Positions 24,377 through 31,842 of a DNA stretch of 47,861 bases are shown here, one piece after another. Each line of letters begins with the position of its first letter. The first letter of the stretch is position 1. The notes beneath the pieces were generated by a model. The model saw only the letters and a list, made by a program, of their open reading frames with translations. It did not search any database and was not told where the DNA came from. This DNA is from Gemmatimonadota bacterium (GTDB taxonomy: Bacteria > Gemmatimonadota > Gemmatimonadetes > Gemmatimonadales > Gemmatimonadaceae), in NCBI GenBank assembly GCA_947461225.1, contig CANHJV010000008.1:1-47861 (forward strand). The letters run 5' to 3'. The position numbers and the translations under genes are program-made.

Positions 24377-25080
24377 TGACATCCGTGATCGCGGCGCAGG
24401 CGCGCGTCGTCGGCATCGTGCGCGGTCGTGAAATCGATGCGCCGGCCAGCGTCACCCTCGATCAGGACACACTCGTACTGGCGTGGCAGGACGCCATGCC
24501 GTGGCGACTCTCGCTGAGCGGCATCGAGGGCATCGCCGGCGGCGGGTCGTCACTCACGGTGTATCTCGTGAGCAACGACGTGCTCGAGCTCAGTGGCGAC
24601 GATCGGCTCCGGGCCCTCGGGCTGCAGCTGCTCGATCGCGCCTGTGCGATGCCGGAGCTCACGCGTGGCCTCAAATCCCTCGGCTCGTCGCGCGGCACGC
24701 CGGTCGTGGCGCACGATCGCTGGTTCGCGCCGCTGCTGGCCGCGCGTCGTGCGGTCGAAGGGGTGAGTGATCCCGTGCGTCAGGTGATGCTGCTCGACGC
24801 GGCCACGCTCACCAAGGACATCGAGCGCGCCATTGCCGAGATCGCGGTCACCACGGCGCCCGGTGATCCCGCCCAACAGCGCGCCGTGGAAGCGGCGATC
24901 GAGGAAGAAGCGGCGGCCGTGTTTACGGCCATCGCGAGCATGGGACTGGCCGGTGATGCGCTGCGCGGGGGGGCACTCGATACGCGCATCGCCGATTGGC
25001 GGCAATGGGTGGAGACGGTACGCGGCGTGTTCGCGGCGGCGGATGATGCGTGGACCGGAATCGCGGCCGAACTGCGATAG
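24376..25080 (+). CDS. Hypothetical protein, unknown function
   Basis: 234 residues; the ATG shares the A of the preceding HAD stop (TGATG), so it is coupled to the HAD and EamA genes. The first 80 residues look like mixed beta strands, with LVLAWQDAMPWRLSLSGIEG reminiscent of a PH-like or PilZ-like fold but without any diagnostic motif. Residues 110-230 are helical, with long charged Ala/Glu-rich stretches (KDIERAIAEIAV, RAVEAAIEEEAAAVF). No signal peptide or membrane segment. I do not recognise the family. It is a real gene by overlap, codon-like third-position GC and length. Confidence 0.75.
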   Translation: MTSVIAAQARVVGIVRGREIDAPASVTLDQDTLVLAWQDAMPWRLSLSGIEGIAGGGSSLTVYLVSNDVLELSGDDRLRALGLQLLDRACAMPELTRGLKSLGSSRGTPVVAHDRWFAPLLAARRAVEGVSDPVRQVMLLDAATLTKDIERAIAEIAVTTAPGDPAQQRAVEAAIEEEAAAVFTAIASMGLAGDALRGGALDTRIADWRQWVETVRGVFAAADDAWTGIAAELR

Positions 25081-25099
25081 CCGTTTTTCGACGCGTGGT

Positions 25100-25246
25100 T
25101 CAGTGACAGCCGCAGTCGGTTCCGCAGCCGCTTTTCGGCTTGCGGGCCGCGGCGATTGAGCGCCAAGCGCGCCGCGCCACGAAGAGCAGGGCGCTGGCCA
25201 CGATCAGCACGACGACGATCAGTTGCGCGTTCAGTGGCGTACTCAT
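25100..25246 (-). CDS. FeoB-associated Cys-rich membrane protein
   Basis: 48 residues. The N-terminal half is one membrane helix (residues about 8-23, AQLIVVVLIVASALLFVA), followed by a basic stretch RRAWRS and a Cys-rich tail with C41, C45 and C47 (SGCGTDCGCH). This matches the small FeoB-associated Cys-rich membrane protein family, found after feoB in many bacteria, whose cysteines may bind iron. The ATG overlaps the feoB TGA (ATGA), confirming co-translation. Too short to be picked up by many gene finders. Confidence 0.85.
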   Translation of the reverse strand: MSTPLNAQLIVVVLIVASALLFVARRAWRSIAAARKPKSGCGTDCGCH

Positions 25247-27420
25247 CGCGAGCCTCCGAAACCAAGCGCCGTACCGCCCGCGTACACCAGCCACGCGGAG
25301 CCCCACGCCAACGCCAGCATGTACGCGAACTGCAGTCCGGCCCACTGCCAGCCAATGCGCCCGCCGCCCGCTTCGCGCACCGTGACCGCGATCGTGCTGA
25401 TGCACATGAGCGCGAACACGTAGAACACCATTAAGCCGATGGCGATCAGCGGCGTATACGCACGCGTGCCGGTGACCGCGTTCCGCTCCGACCGCAGCCG
25501 CTCGGTGAGCGCCTGCTCGCTTTCGGTTCCCACGCCATAAATGGTGCCCATGGTGGACACGAACACCTCGCGCGCCGCAAAGCTGGCGGCAATCGAGACG
25601 CCAATCTTCCAGTCATACCCCAACGGGCGCACCAACGGTTCAATGCCGTGGCCGATGCGGCCCAGGACGGAATGCTCGAGCTGCTGCTCCTGCTGGGCCT
25701 CCAGCGGCAGCGAAGCGTCTACAACGGCTTTCGGGTACGTGGCCATGGCCCAGAGCACGATCGAGAGCGCCAGAATCACCGTGCCGGCACGCTGCAGAAA
25801 CAGCTGGCAACGCTGCACCACGGAGACGCTGAGCGACTTGAGGCTCGGCAAACGATACGGCGGCAGTTCAAGGATCATGGGACGCACAGGGCCTTTCAGC
25901 AGCGTGCGCTTGAAGATCGCGGCCACGGCGAGGGCGACGACGGTGCCGAGCAGATACATGATCAGCATGGTGGCACCCTGCAGCGTGAGCCCCGGAACGA
26001 TCGAGGTTGCCGGCACGAAGGCGCCAATGAGCAGTGTGTACACCGGTAGTCGGGCCGAACAGCTCATGAGCGGCACGACCATGATCGTGGCCAGCCGATC
26101 TTTGGGATCTTCGATCGTACGCGTGGCCATGATGCCGGGCACCGCACAGGCGTAGCCAGAGAGCATCGGAATGAAGCTTTTCCCGTGCAGTCCAACCCGG
26201 CGCATGATGCGATCCATCAGGAACGCGGCGCGTGCCATGTAACCGGAGTGTTCGAGTACGCCGATGACCGTAAACAGGATGGCGATCTGTGGCAGGAACA
26301 CGAGCACTGAACCGACACCGGCGACGACACCGTCCACGACCAGCGAACGCAGATCGCCTTCGGGCAGGGCGGAGCCCACCGCACGGCCGGTCGCTGCGAT
26401 GAGGGCTTCGATGCCGTCCATCAGGGGCGTGGCCCACGAAAAGACCGCCTGAAAGACGACCATCATGAGCACGAGGAAGATGAGCGGGCCCCAGACGCGA
26501 TGGAGCGCAAACCGGTCAATGCGGTCGCTCACGTTGTAGCCGGCCGGGCGGGACCGGGTGACGGTGCGCTCAATGACCTGCGCAATCCAGGCATACCGCA
26601 CTTCCGATTCCAAGCGCGTGGGGACGAACCCTACGCTGCGCAGTTCGTCCGAGGCCGCCGTGATGGCTTCCGCGAGACCCGGCACGCGATCGAGATGCGG
26701 ACCGACCCGTTGCATCCCCAGCAGTCGCAGCGCTTCCATGCGAGCGGCGCGAGCCGAGAGCCCGTCGGCCACGAGACAGGCCTCGAGCGGGGCGAGGGCG
26801 TCCTGCGCCGGCTCGGGGATCGAGAACTGTCGTGAGGGCGCCGGAAGCTCGGCGGCGATGATGAGCGCCTTTTTGAGTGGCTCCAGCCCTTCACCGCGTT
26901 TCGCTACGGTGGGGACGATCGGTACGCCCAGTTCATGGATCAGTTCGGGGACATCGATCCGCAGTCCTTCGGCCTCGGCCACGTCGAACTGATTGAGCGC
27001 AATCACGACGGGTACGCCGAGTTCGACGACCTGGCTGGCCAGAAAAAGGTTGCGCTCGAGGTGCGACGCATCGACCACGACCAGCACGACATCGGGGCGC
27101 CAACGGTCGGCGTCGCGGCCCAGGAGAACTTCCAGCGCCACCTGCTCGTCGGGCGAGCCGGCGGACAGGGAATAGCTGCCCGGAAGGTCCAGGACGGTCA
27201 CACGGCGGCCGTCAGGGCCCTTGAATCCCCCTTCCACCCGCTCGACCGTGACGCCCGCAAAGTTGCCGACGCGCTGGCGCAGCCCCGTGAGGGCATTGAA
27301 GAGCGTGGTCTTGCCGGTGTTGGGGTTACCAATGATGGCCACCCGCAGCGCATCGTGGCCGGCTTGGTGGGGAATCGTCGCGGAATCGTCGGGCGACAGG
27401 GGGCTTTGCAGAGTACTCAC
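25243..27420 (-). CDS. feoB: Ferrous iron transporter FeoB
   Basis: 725 residues, starting with GTG. The cytoplasmic N-terminal G domain has G1 GNPNTGKTT (residues 31-39), G3 DLPGSYSL, G4 NQFD, followed by the NFeoB helical region. The membrane part carries two Gate repeats with the conserved cysteine segments CAVPGIMATRTIEDPKDRL and MSCSARLPVY, and a C-terminal Fe(II) pore region. It imports Fe2+ across the inner membrane and is driven or gated by GTP. It is in an operon with feoA (57-bp gap) and the small Cys-rich protein (overlap). Length is slightly below E. coli FeoB (773). Confidence 0.97.
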   Translation of the reverse strand: MSTLQSPLSPDDSATIPHQAGHDALRVAIIGNPNTGKTTLFNALTGLRQRVGNFAGVTVERVEGGFKGPDGRRVTVLDLPGSYSLSAGSPDEQVALEVLLGRDADRWRPDVVLVVVDASHLERNLFLASQVVELGVPVVIALNQFDVAEAEGLRIDVPELIHELGVPIVPTVAKRGEGLEPLKKALIIAAELPAPSRQFSIPEPAQDALAPLEACLVADGLSARAARMEALRLLGMQRVGPHLDRVPGLAEAITAASDELRSVGFVPTRLESEVRYAWIAQVIERTVTRSRPAGYNVSDRIDRFALHRVWGPLIFLVLMMVVFQAVFSWATPLMDGIEALIAATGRAVGSALPEGDLRSLVVDGVVAGVGSVLVFLPQIAILFTVIGVLEHSGYMARAAFLMDRIMRRVGLHGKSFIPMLSGYACAVPGIMATRTIEDPKDRLATIMVVPLMSCSARLPVYTLLIGAFVPATSIVPGLTLQGATMLIMYLLGTVVALAVAAIFKRTLLKGPVRPMILELPPYRLPSLKSLSVSVVQRCQLFLQRAGTVILALSIVLWAMATYPKAVVDASLPLEAQQEQQLEHSVLGRIGHGIEPLVRPLGYDWKIGVSIAASFAAREVFVSTMGTIYGVGTESEQALTERLRSERNAVTGTRAYTPLIAIGLMVFYVFALMCISTIAVTVREAGGGRIGWQWAGLQFAYMLALAWGSAWLVYAGGTALGFGGSR

Positions 27421-27477
27421 CGGGTCCTGACGCGCATGCGACGCAACGGCCGCATGTCGGGCGCCTCGCCAGTCGCG

Positions 27478-27765
27478 CTATGAACGCGCGTTGACGGGCT
27501 GAACGGTGATGCCGGCCGTGAGGGCCGAACCGAGCGCGATCCGCGTGCCTCGCACTTCGAGAAGCATGGCATCGCGGGCGTCGATGACGTTGACGCTGGT
27601 GCCTTCACAGAAGCCAAGCGCGCGGAGACGGCAGGCCTCGTCGCCGGAGCACTCGATGTCGACGACGGTCACCCGGGTGCCTGCAGGACACGCGTTCAGC
27701 GCGCACGTGGTGCGCGCGGCGGCGGTGTTCTGTGACTGCAGAGTCGGGAGCTGAATCGAGGCCAC
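27478..27765 (-). CDS. feoA: Ferrous iron transport protein FeoA
   Basis: 95 residues, starting with GTG. The core is a small SH3-like beta-barrel with LRALGFCEGTSVNVIDARDAMLLEVRGTRIALG; this matches the FeoA pattern of 'R.l.lGf..G..v.v......p..v...g..ialg..lA'. A 20-residue N-terminal extension with two cysteines (TTCALNACPAG) precedes the core, and further cysteines flank it, so iron binding is possible. FeoA is thought to interact with the FeoB G domain. The GTG is the first codon of a good reading frame and is 8 bp after the Fur-type palindrome. Confidence 0.93.
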   Translation of the reverse strand: MASIQLPTLQSQNTAAARTTCALNACPAGTRVTVVDIECSGDEACRLRALGFCEGTSVNVIDARDAMLLEVRGTRIALGSALTAGITVQPVNARS

Positions 27766-27773
27766 GGTGTTAG

Positions 27774-27790
27774 TTGAGAATGGTTCTCAA
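27774..27790. promoter_or_regulatory. Fur box-like palindrome in front of feoA
   Basis: TTGAGAATGGTTCTCAA is a perfect palindrome of 7+7 bp around a TGG centre, and its core TGAGAATNNTTCTCA fits the Fur operator consensus. It lies between the TATACT minus-10 and the feoA GTG, so bound Fur-iron would block initiation or elongation. The feo operon is therefore predicted to be iron-repressed. Confidence 0.75.
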
Positions 27791-27802
27791 AGGGCGTGAT
27801 GG

Positions 27803-27832
27803 AGTATACACAGCAATTGCCGCCGTTCGCAA
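27803..27832 (-). promoter_or_regulatory. feoA: Promoter of the feoA-feoB operon
   Basis: Minus-10 TATACT (27803-27808), an 18-bp spacer and minus-35 TTGCGA (27827-27832) on the minus strand. Transcription would start around 27796, immediately before the Fur-type palindrome. Confidence 0.6.
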
Positions 27833-27857
27833 TGGGGAGCCCCCGACTCGGCTTTTC

Positions 27858-28010
27858 AACCCATTACCCAAAACCCATTACCCATTACCCATTACCCCAA
27901 ACCAACAGCCCAAAGCCCACAGCGCCCACAGCCCATAGCCCAGAGCACAACAGCCTGCGTGCTGTGGGCCGTTGGTTTGGGGTAATGGGTCTTGGGTCTT
28001 GGGTTCTGCC
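27858..28010. repeat. Heptanucleotide inverted repeat element, family B, copy 2 (two arms)
   Basis: Left arm 27858-27950 consists of C-rich 7-mers (CCCATTA, CCCAAAA, CCCAAAG, CCCACAG, CCCATAG), and right arm 27961-28010 of complementary G-rich 7-mers (TTTGGGG, TAATGGG, TCTTGGG). Bases 27887-27906 and 27971-27990 are exact reverse complements over 20 bp. A one-heptamer offset near the centre explains the remaining arm mismatch. It fills the gap between lgt (ends 28019) and the feo promoter, ending 8 bp from the lgt stop. Confidence 0.92.
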
Positions 28011-28018
28011 TACCAGTA

Positions 28019-28846
28019 CTACGCGCGGGCCAGCGGACCACTCCGCTTCGTTCTCGTCGCCACGATCGCGATCCCGATCGTGAGGATCGAGATGGCGATG
28101 ATCTGGGCCGTCGAGAACCCCATCACCAGACGGTCATCCTTCGCGCGGAAGAACTCCACGATGAACCGTTCGACGCCGGCCAGCATGCAGTACATGCCGA
28201 ACAGCCAGCCGGGCAGATTCGCGTGCTTCCGGAAGCGCCACAGGATCACGAACATTACAAACCCCATCAGCGTCTCGTAGAGCTGCGTCGGGTACACCGC
28301 GATCACGTCCGACATGTTTGTGCCCGCGGGGAATTGGACCCCGAACTGCTGCGCCATCACGGCCGCCGTGCTGGGCGGCGCGCCCTCGGGAAATTGCGTC
28401 GCGAAGAAGCCGTTGAACGGGCGCCCGTAGTCGTCACCCACGGCCCAGCAGCCGGTCCGTCCCACCGCGTAGCCGGCCGCGATGCCGATCCCGCACACGT
28501 CGGCGATCTTGAGGAAGTTCAGCTTCTTGTATCTGATCGTGGCGTAGCAGAGACCAACGGCACCGATGAAGCCGCCCCAGAACACGAAGCCGCCTCGGCT
28601 GAAGAAGGCCGACGGGTCGCCGGTGAGCACCACGTAGTACGTCTTTGCCCCAATGAGCGTGCCGACCAACGCGGCGAGCACGATATCCGGCATCGCGTCC
28701 GATTCGGCGTTTTGCCCACGGCGCCAGAACTCGCGTTGGCAGACGATCTGTGCGATCACGAACGCCATGAGGACGGCGAGTCCGAATCCGGTCAGTTCGA
28801 GAAAGCCGAACGTGAACGCGGTGGGGTGGTGGATGATGGGATGCAC
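28019..28846 (-). CDS. lgt: Prolipoprotein diacylglyceryl transferase
   Basis: 275 residues with about seven membrane segments. The Lgt signature is complete: GRTGCWAVGDDYGRP (about residues 128-142), preceded by GGFIGAVG and followed by YPTQLYE and the C-terminal ERFIVEFFR. It transfers a diacylglyceryl group from phosphatidylglycerol to the lipobox Cys of prolipoproteins, such as the binding protein at 8828. The start is GTG at 28846; the region where a ribosome site should be is C/T-rich heptamer repeat A2, so there is no Shine-Dalgarno sequence. It follows tsaD in the same direction and is the last gene of the long minus-strand cluster. Confidence 0.96.
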   Translation of the reverse strand: MHPIIHHPTAFTFGFLELTGFGLAVLMAFVIAQIVCQREFWRRGQNAESDAMPDIVLAALVGTLIGAKTYYVVLTGDPSAFFSRGGFVFWGGFIGAVGLCYATIRYKKLNFLKIADVCGIGIAAGYAVGRTGCWAVGDDYGRPFNGFFATQFPEGAPPSTAAVMAQQFGVQFPAGTNMSDVIAVYPTQLYETLMGFVMFVILWRFRKHANLPGWLFGMYCMLAGVERFIVEFFRAKDDRLVMGFSTAQIIAISILTIGIAIVATRTKRSGPLARA

Positions 28847-28849
28847 AGC

Positions 28850-28886
28850 GGAGTCGGGAGGAGGGAGTACGGGGTAGGGAGTGCGG
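28850..28886. repeat. Heptanucleotide repeat element, family A, copy 3 (single short arm)
   Basis: G-rich 7-mers on the plus strand including TACGGGG and TAGGGAG, in 7-nt phase, between tsaD and lgt. Its near end is 3 bp before the lgt start codon, so on the lgt message this region is a C-rich run in place of a ribosome-binding site. Related to copies at 5105 and 45633. Confidence 0.8.
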
Positions 28887-28898
28887 CGACCCTACCGC

Positions 28899-29972
28899 TT
28901 ACGAAAACATACCGGGAATCGGCAACGACGCTTGGGCGGTCATGGTCGCCTCCGCGCGCTCGCCGGCCTCGAACCGGAACAGTCCAGCGGCCGCGATCAT
29001 GGCGGCGTTATCGGTCGCCAACCGCGGCATGGGTGCGAACACGGTGCCACGCGGTGCGACCCGCTCGCGAATGGCCTCCTGCAGCGCACGATTGCACGCC
29101 ACCCCACCGCCCAGCACCACGCGCGTTCGACGATAGCGACGCGCGGCGCGCGCCACCTTTTCGGCGAGGGTCTCGATCAGCGAATCCTGAAAGCCCCGTG
29201 CGATGCTGGCGCGCTGCTCGTCGAGCACGCCGGCCTTTTCGGCATCGCGCACCGCATAGAGCACGGCGGTCTTGAGACCACTGAACGAGCAATCGTAGTA
29301 GTCGTCATCGCCCGGCTCGGCCGACTTGCGCAGCATGGGGCGCGCGAAGCGATGCGGATGTTGATGGACGGGCGACTCGGCCGTGCGGGCCAGCTCCTCG
29401 AGCGGGCGACCACCGGGATACGGCAACCCAAGGAGCTTCGCCACTTTGTCGAACGCCTCTCCCGCGGCATCGTCGCGCGTTTGTCCGAGCAAGCGATAGC
29501 GTCCCCATGCCTCGACGTCGAGCAACAACGTGTGCCCACCGCTCACGAGCAGCGCCGTGAACGGCGGCTTGGCGTCGGGGTGCTCGAGCAGGGTGGCGAA
29601 CAGATGCCCTTCGAGATGATGCACCGGCACGACCGGCACGTTGTGCGTGAAGCCCAGTGCTTTGGCGTAGCTCGTACCCACCAGCAACGCGCCCACGAGC
29701 CCCGGCGCGTGCGTGACCGCGATCGCGTCGAGATCACGGAGCGTGACGTTGGCATCGGCCAGCGCGGTGCGAACCGCCGGTACGATCCCGGTGAGATGCT
29801 GACGGCTGGCAATTTCCGGCACCACGCCGCCGAAGAGGCGATGCACATCCTGCGACAGAATCACAAGCGATTCGAGACGCATGTCGGTGGGTGTGCCGTA
29901 GACGACGGCCGCCGAGGTTTCGTCGCACGACGTCTCAATGCCGAGCACGCGACGCGGTACGATGTCAGACAT
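28899..29972 (-). CDS. tsaD: tRNA N6-adenosine threonylcarbamoyltransferase
   Basis: 357 residues. The kinase-like core starts with GIETSCDETSAAVV (residues 11-24) and has the metal-binding H119-x3-H123 in VHHLEGHL, SGGHTLLLDVEAWG and KVAKLLGLPYPGG. A DNAAMIAAAGLFR segment near the C-terminus carries the final metal ligand. TsaD, with TsaB and TsaE, makes the threonylcarbamoyl group on A37 of tRNAs decoding ANN codons. Its ATG overlaps the last two codons of the 34-residue peptide gene upstream (ATGTCTGA). Length is normal. Confidence 0.97.
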   Translation of the reverse strand: MSDIVPRRVLGIETSCDETSAAVVYGTPTDMRLESLVILSQDVHRLFGGVVPEIASRQHLTGIVPAVRTALADANVTLRDLDAIAVTHAPGLVGALLVGTSYAKALGFTHNVPVVPVHHLEGHLFATLLEHPDAKPPFTALLVSGGHTLLLDVEAWGRYRLLGQTRDDAAGEAFDKVAKLLGLPYPGGRPLEELARTAESPVHQHPHRFARPMLRKSAEPGDDDYYDCSFSGLKTAVLYAVRDAEKAGVLDEQRASIARGFQDSLIETLAEKVARAARRYRRTRVVLGGGVACNRALQEAIRERVAPRGTVFAPMPRLATDNAAMIAAAGLFRFEAGERAEATMTAQASLPIPGMFS

Positions 29973-30069
29973 GAACCGCGTGGATATACAGCCACAGGGC
30001 CACCGCCAGCACGATCGCCGACAGCACGCGCACGACGTTTGGCCACGCCACCCGACGGACCTGACTCAC
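29965..30069 (-). CDS. Putative 34-residue single-span membrane peptide between tlpA and tsaD
   Basis: The GTG start shares its first base with the tlpA-like TAG (TAGTG), and its TGA lies 8 bp into tsaD (ATGTCTGA), so it occupies exactly the space between two real genes of an operon. The 34-residue product has a basic N-terminus (SQVRRVAWP) and one membrane helix (about residues 15-30, VLSAIVLAVALWLYIHAV). No family is recognised. The two overlaps are hard to explain by chance, but the product is short and unproven. Possible roles (a regulator or partner of TlpA-like protein) are speculation. Confidence 0.6.
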   Translation of the reverse strand: MSQVRRVAWPNVVRVLSAIVLAVALWLYIHAVHV

Positions 30070-30620
30070 TACGGCTTGGGTTCGGCCAGCAGCGACGACA
30101 GCAGTCGCTGGTTCCCGTCCGAATTCCAGTCTTCCGCACCGATCCACTTCTTGCGGATCACGCCGTCGCGCCCGATCACGAACGTCTCCGGCACACCGGT
30201 CGTGCGGTAGATGCCTTGAATCGTGCCGGCCGGATCGTGCAGCATCTCGAAGGTGAGTGTGAACTCCTTGGCAAAGTCCTGAATCTTCTGTTCGGCACCT
30301 TCATCATCGATGCTCACGGCGACGACCTTGAGTCCCTTCGGTCCAAGCGCCTGATGCACCGCTTCGATACTGGGCATCTCGGTGCGGCACGGAATGCACC
30401 AGGTGGCCCAGATATTCAGCAGTACGACCTCGCCGCGATAATCGGTGAGCGTCTTCATGGCGGGCGTGGCCGTGAGCGTCTTCGCGGCGAAGCCCGGCGC
30501 ATCAGAGCCGACCGACACACTGGTGAGTTCGTCCTTCAGGAAATAGGACGCGGTGAACGCACCGCCCGCCAGCACCGCCACGATACCCAGCACGATCAAC
30601 CACTGTTGTTTGGACGTCAT
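30069..30620 (-). CDS. TlpA-like membrane-anchored thioredoxin (thiol-disulfide oxidoreductase)
   Basis: 183 residues. An N-terminal signal-anchor helix is at about residues 7-27 (WLIVLGIVAVLAGGAFTASYF). The AhpC-TSA/Redoxin-type thioredoxin fold has the active site WCIPC with C75 and C78, then the cis-Pro segment GVPETFVIG. Such TlpA/ResA/CcmG-like proteins reduce apocytochrome c cysteines or other envelope disulfides on the outer face of the inner membrane. No cytochrome maturation gene is near, so a general role is equally likely. The ATG overlaps the rpe TGA (ATGA). Confidence 0.93.
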   Translation of the reverse strand: MTSKQQWLIVLGIVAVLAGGAFTASYFLKDELTSVSVGSDAPGFAAKTLTATPAMKTLTDYRGEVVLLNIWATWCIPCRTEMPSIEAVHQALGPKGLKVVAVSIDDEGAEQKIQDFAKEFTLTFEMLHDPAGTIQGIYRTTGVPETFVIGRDGVIRKKWIGAEDWNSDGNQRLLSSLLAEPKP

Positions 30621-31282
30621 ACCCGCTCCACGCAAAGGTTGCGCAGCACTTCGATTTCCGCCTGCGGATTGGCGGCGCCGAAGATGGCATTGCCGGCCAC
30701 GAACGTGTCGGCACCCGCCTCCCAGCACCGATGAATCGTGTCGCGCGAAATACCGCCGTCGACCTCGAGCACGGCATTGCTGTCGGCGTGATCGAGCAGC
30801 AAGCGGGCCCGCGCAATCTTGTCGATGGAATACTCAATGAACTTCTGTCCGCCGTACCCAGGATTGACGCTCATGATGAGCACCAGGTCGACCATGTGCG
30901 CCACTTCCTCGATCACCGACAACGGTGTGGCCGGATTGAGCGCGACGCCTGCCTTGCATCCCAGCGACTGGATGCGCGCGATCTGCCGGTCGAGATGCGG
31001 CGCGGCTTCGGCGTGAATGGTGAGCACATCGGCGCCCGCCTTCACGTAGTCATCGAAATAGTTCTCGGGCTCGACGACCATGAGATGCACGTCAATCACC
31101 TTCGTGCTGGAGCGACGCGCCGCTTCGATCACCTTCACACCGAACGACAGACTCGGCACAAAGCGACCGTCCATCACATCGACATGAATCCAGTCGGCGC
31201 CACCGGCGTCGCACATGGCAATCTCTTCGCCGAGTTTGCGGAAATCGGCGCTCAGCACGGAGGGGGCAATACGCACGGTCAT
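30617..31282 (-). CDS. rpe: Ribulose-phosphate 3-epimerase
   Basis: 221 residues, a typical TIM-barrel Rpe. It begins IAPSVLSADF with the catalytic and metal ligands in WIHVDVMDGRFVPSLSFG, DVHLMV and EVDGGIS; VNPGYGGQKF is the phosphate-binding loop region. Interconverts ribulose 5-phosphate and xylulose 5-phosphate in the pentose phosphate pathway. ATGA overlaps at both ends (with the PASTA gene upstream and the tlpA-like gene downstream) place it in a translationally coupled operon. Confidence 0.96.
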   Translation of the reverse strand: MTVRIAPSVLSADFRKLGEEIAMCDAGGADWIHVDVMDGRFVPSLSFGVKVIEAARRSSTKVIDVHLMVVEPENYFDDYVKAGADVLTIHAEAAPHLDRQIARIQSLGCKAGVALNPATPLSVIEEVAHMVDLVLIMSVNPGYGGQKFIEYSIDKIARARLLLDHADSNAVLEVDGGISRDTIHRCWEAGADTFVAGNAIFGAANPQAEIEVLRNLCVERV

Positions 31283-31842
31283 GGAGCCGGATGGAGCTGA
31301 GGGGTAGAGAGCGTGTCAGCGGGGGAACGTCCATCACTGAGCACGAGTGATACGGCGCCGCTGGCGGCCAGCACACTGCCGGCGGGCGGTGTGGTCGCGA
31401 GCACGATGCCGGCTGGACTGCTGCTGGCACGGAACTGCACATCACCCACAAGTAGGCCGGCTTCGAGCAGCTTCTCGCGGGCGGGGCCTTCTTCGAGTCC
31501 GACCACATCGGGGACGGACACGAGCACGTCTGCGTTGGCGGCGCTATCGGCTGCTGGTATGACCTGCGCCGCGCTGTCGACTTGTCGCAGCAACGCCTGA
31601 TCGCGTGCGGCCGCGTTGGGCTTGGGGATCGTGCCGCGGGCGATGCTATCCAGTACCGCTTGCACCGAATCGATCGCGTTCGCGCGCCCTGGTTCGAGCG
31701 TACGTACGGTAACCACGCCGCCGGCACCGCCCAGGATGAGGCCGACGACAGCGGCGATCGTGCCGCGAATGAGCCACGTGCGCGTCGACTTCGCCCGTGC
31801 TCCGCGCGGGGCGCGCGTCCCGGGCTTCTTCGCGGCGGCCAT
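31279..31842 (-). CDS. Membrane-anchored PASTA-domain protein
   Basis: 187 residues. A basic N-terminus (AKKPGTRAPRGARAKSTRTW) leads into one membrane helix at about residues 25-45 (IRGTIAAVVGLILGGAGGVV), so the rest faces the periplasm. The C-terminal 75 residues are a PASTA domain with the usual VPDVVGLEEGPAREKLLEAG and a TPPAGSVL segment, a fold that binds peptidoglycan or beta-lactams in kinases and penicillin-binding proteins. There is no kinase domain here, which is unusual. The start ATG overlaps the rsmB TAA (TAATG). Function inferred only as envelope-sensing or peptidoglycan-binding. Confidence 0.88.
   Translation of the reverse strand: MAAAKKPGTRAPRGARAKSTRTWLIRGTIAAVVGLILGGAGGVVTVRTLEPGRANAIDSVQAVLDSIARGTIPKPNAAARDQALLRQVDSAAQVIPAADSAANADVLVSVPDVVGLEEGPAREKLLEAGLLVGDVQFRASSSPAGIVLATTPPAGSVLAASGAVSLVLSDGRSPADTLSTPQLHPAP

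Noticed and set aside
27840-28015. CRISPR-like array at element B2
   Set aside because: The repeats are contiguous 7-mers without spacers and the second half is the inverted complement of the first.
28881-30734. 617-codon plus-strand frame opposite tsaD and the tlpA-like gene
   Set aside because: Antisense to two well-supported genes and of Arg/His-rich shadow composition.
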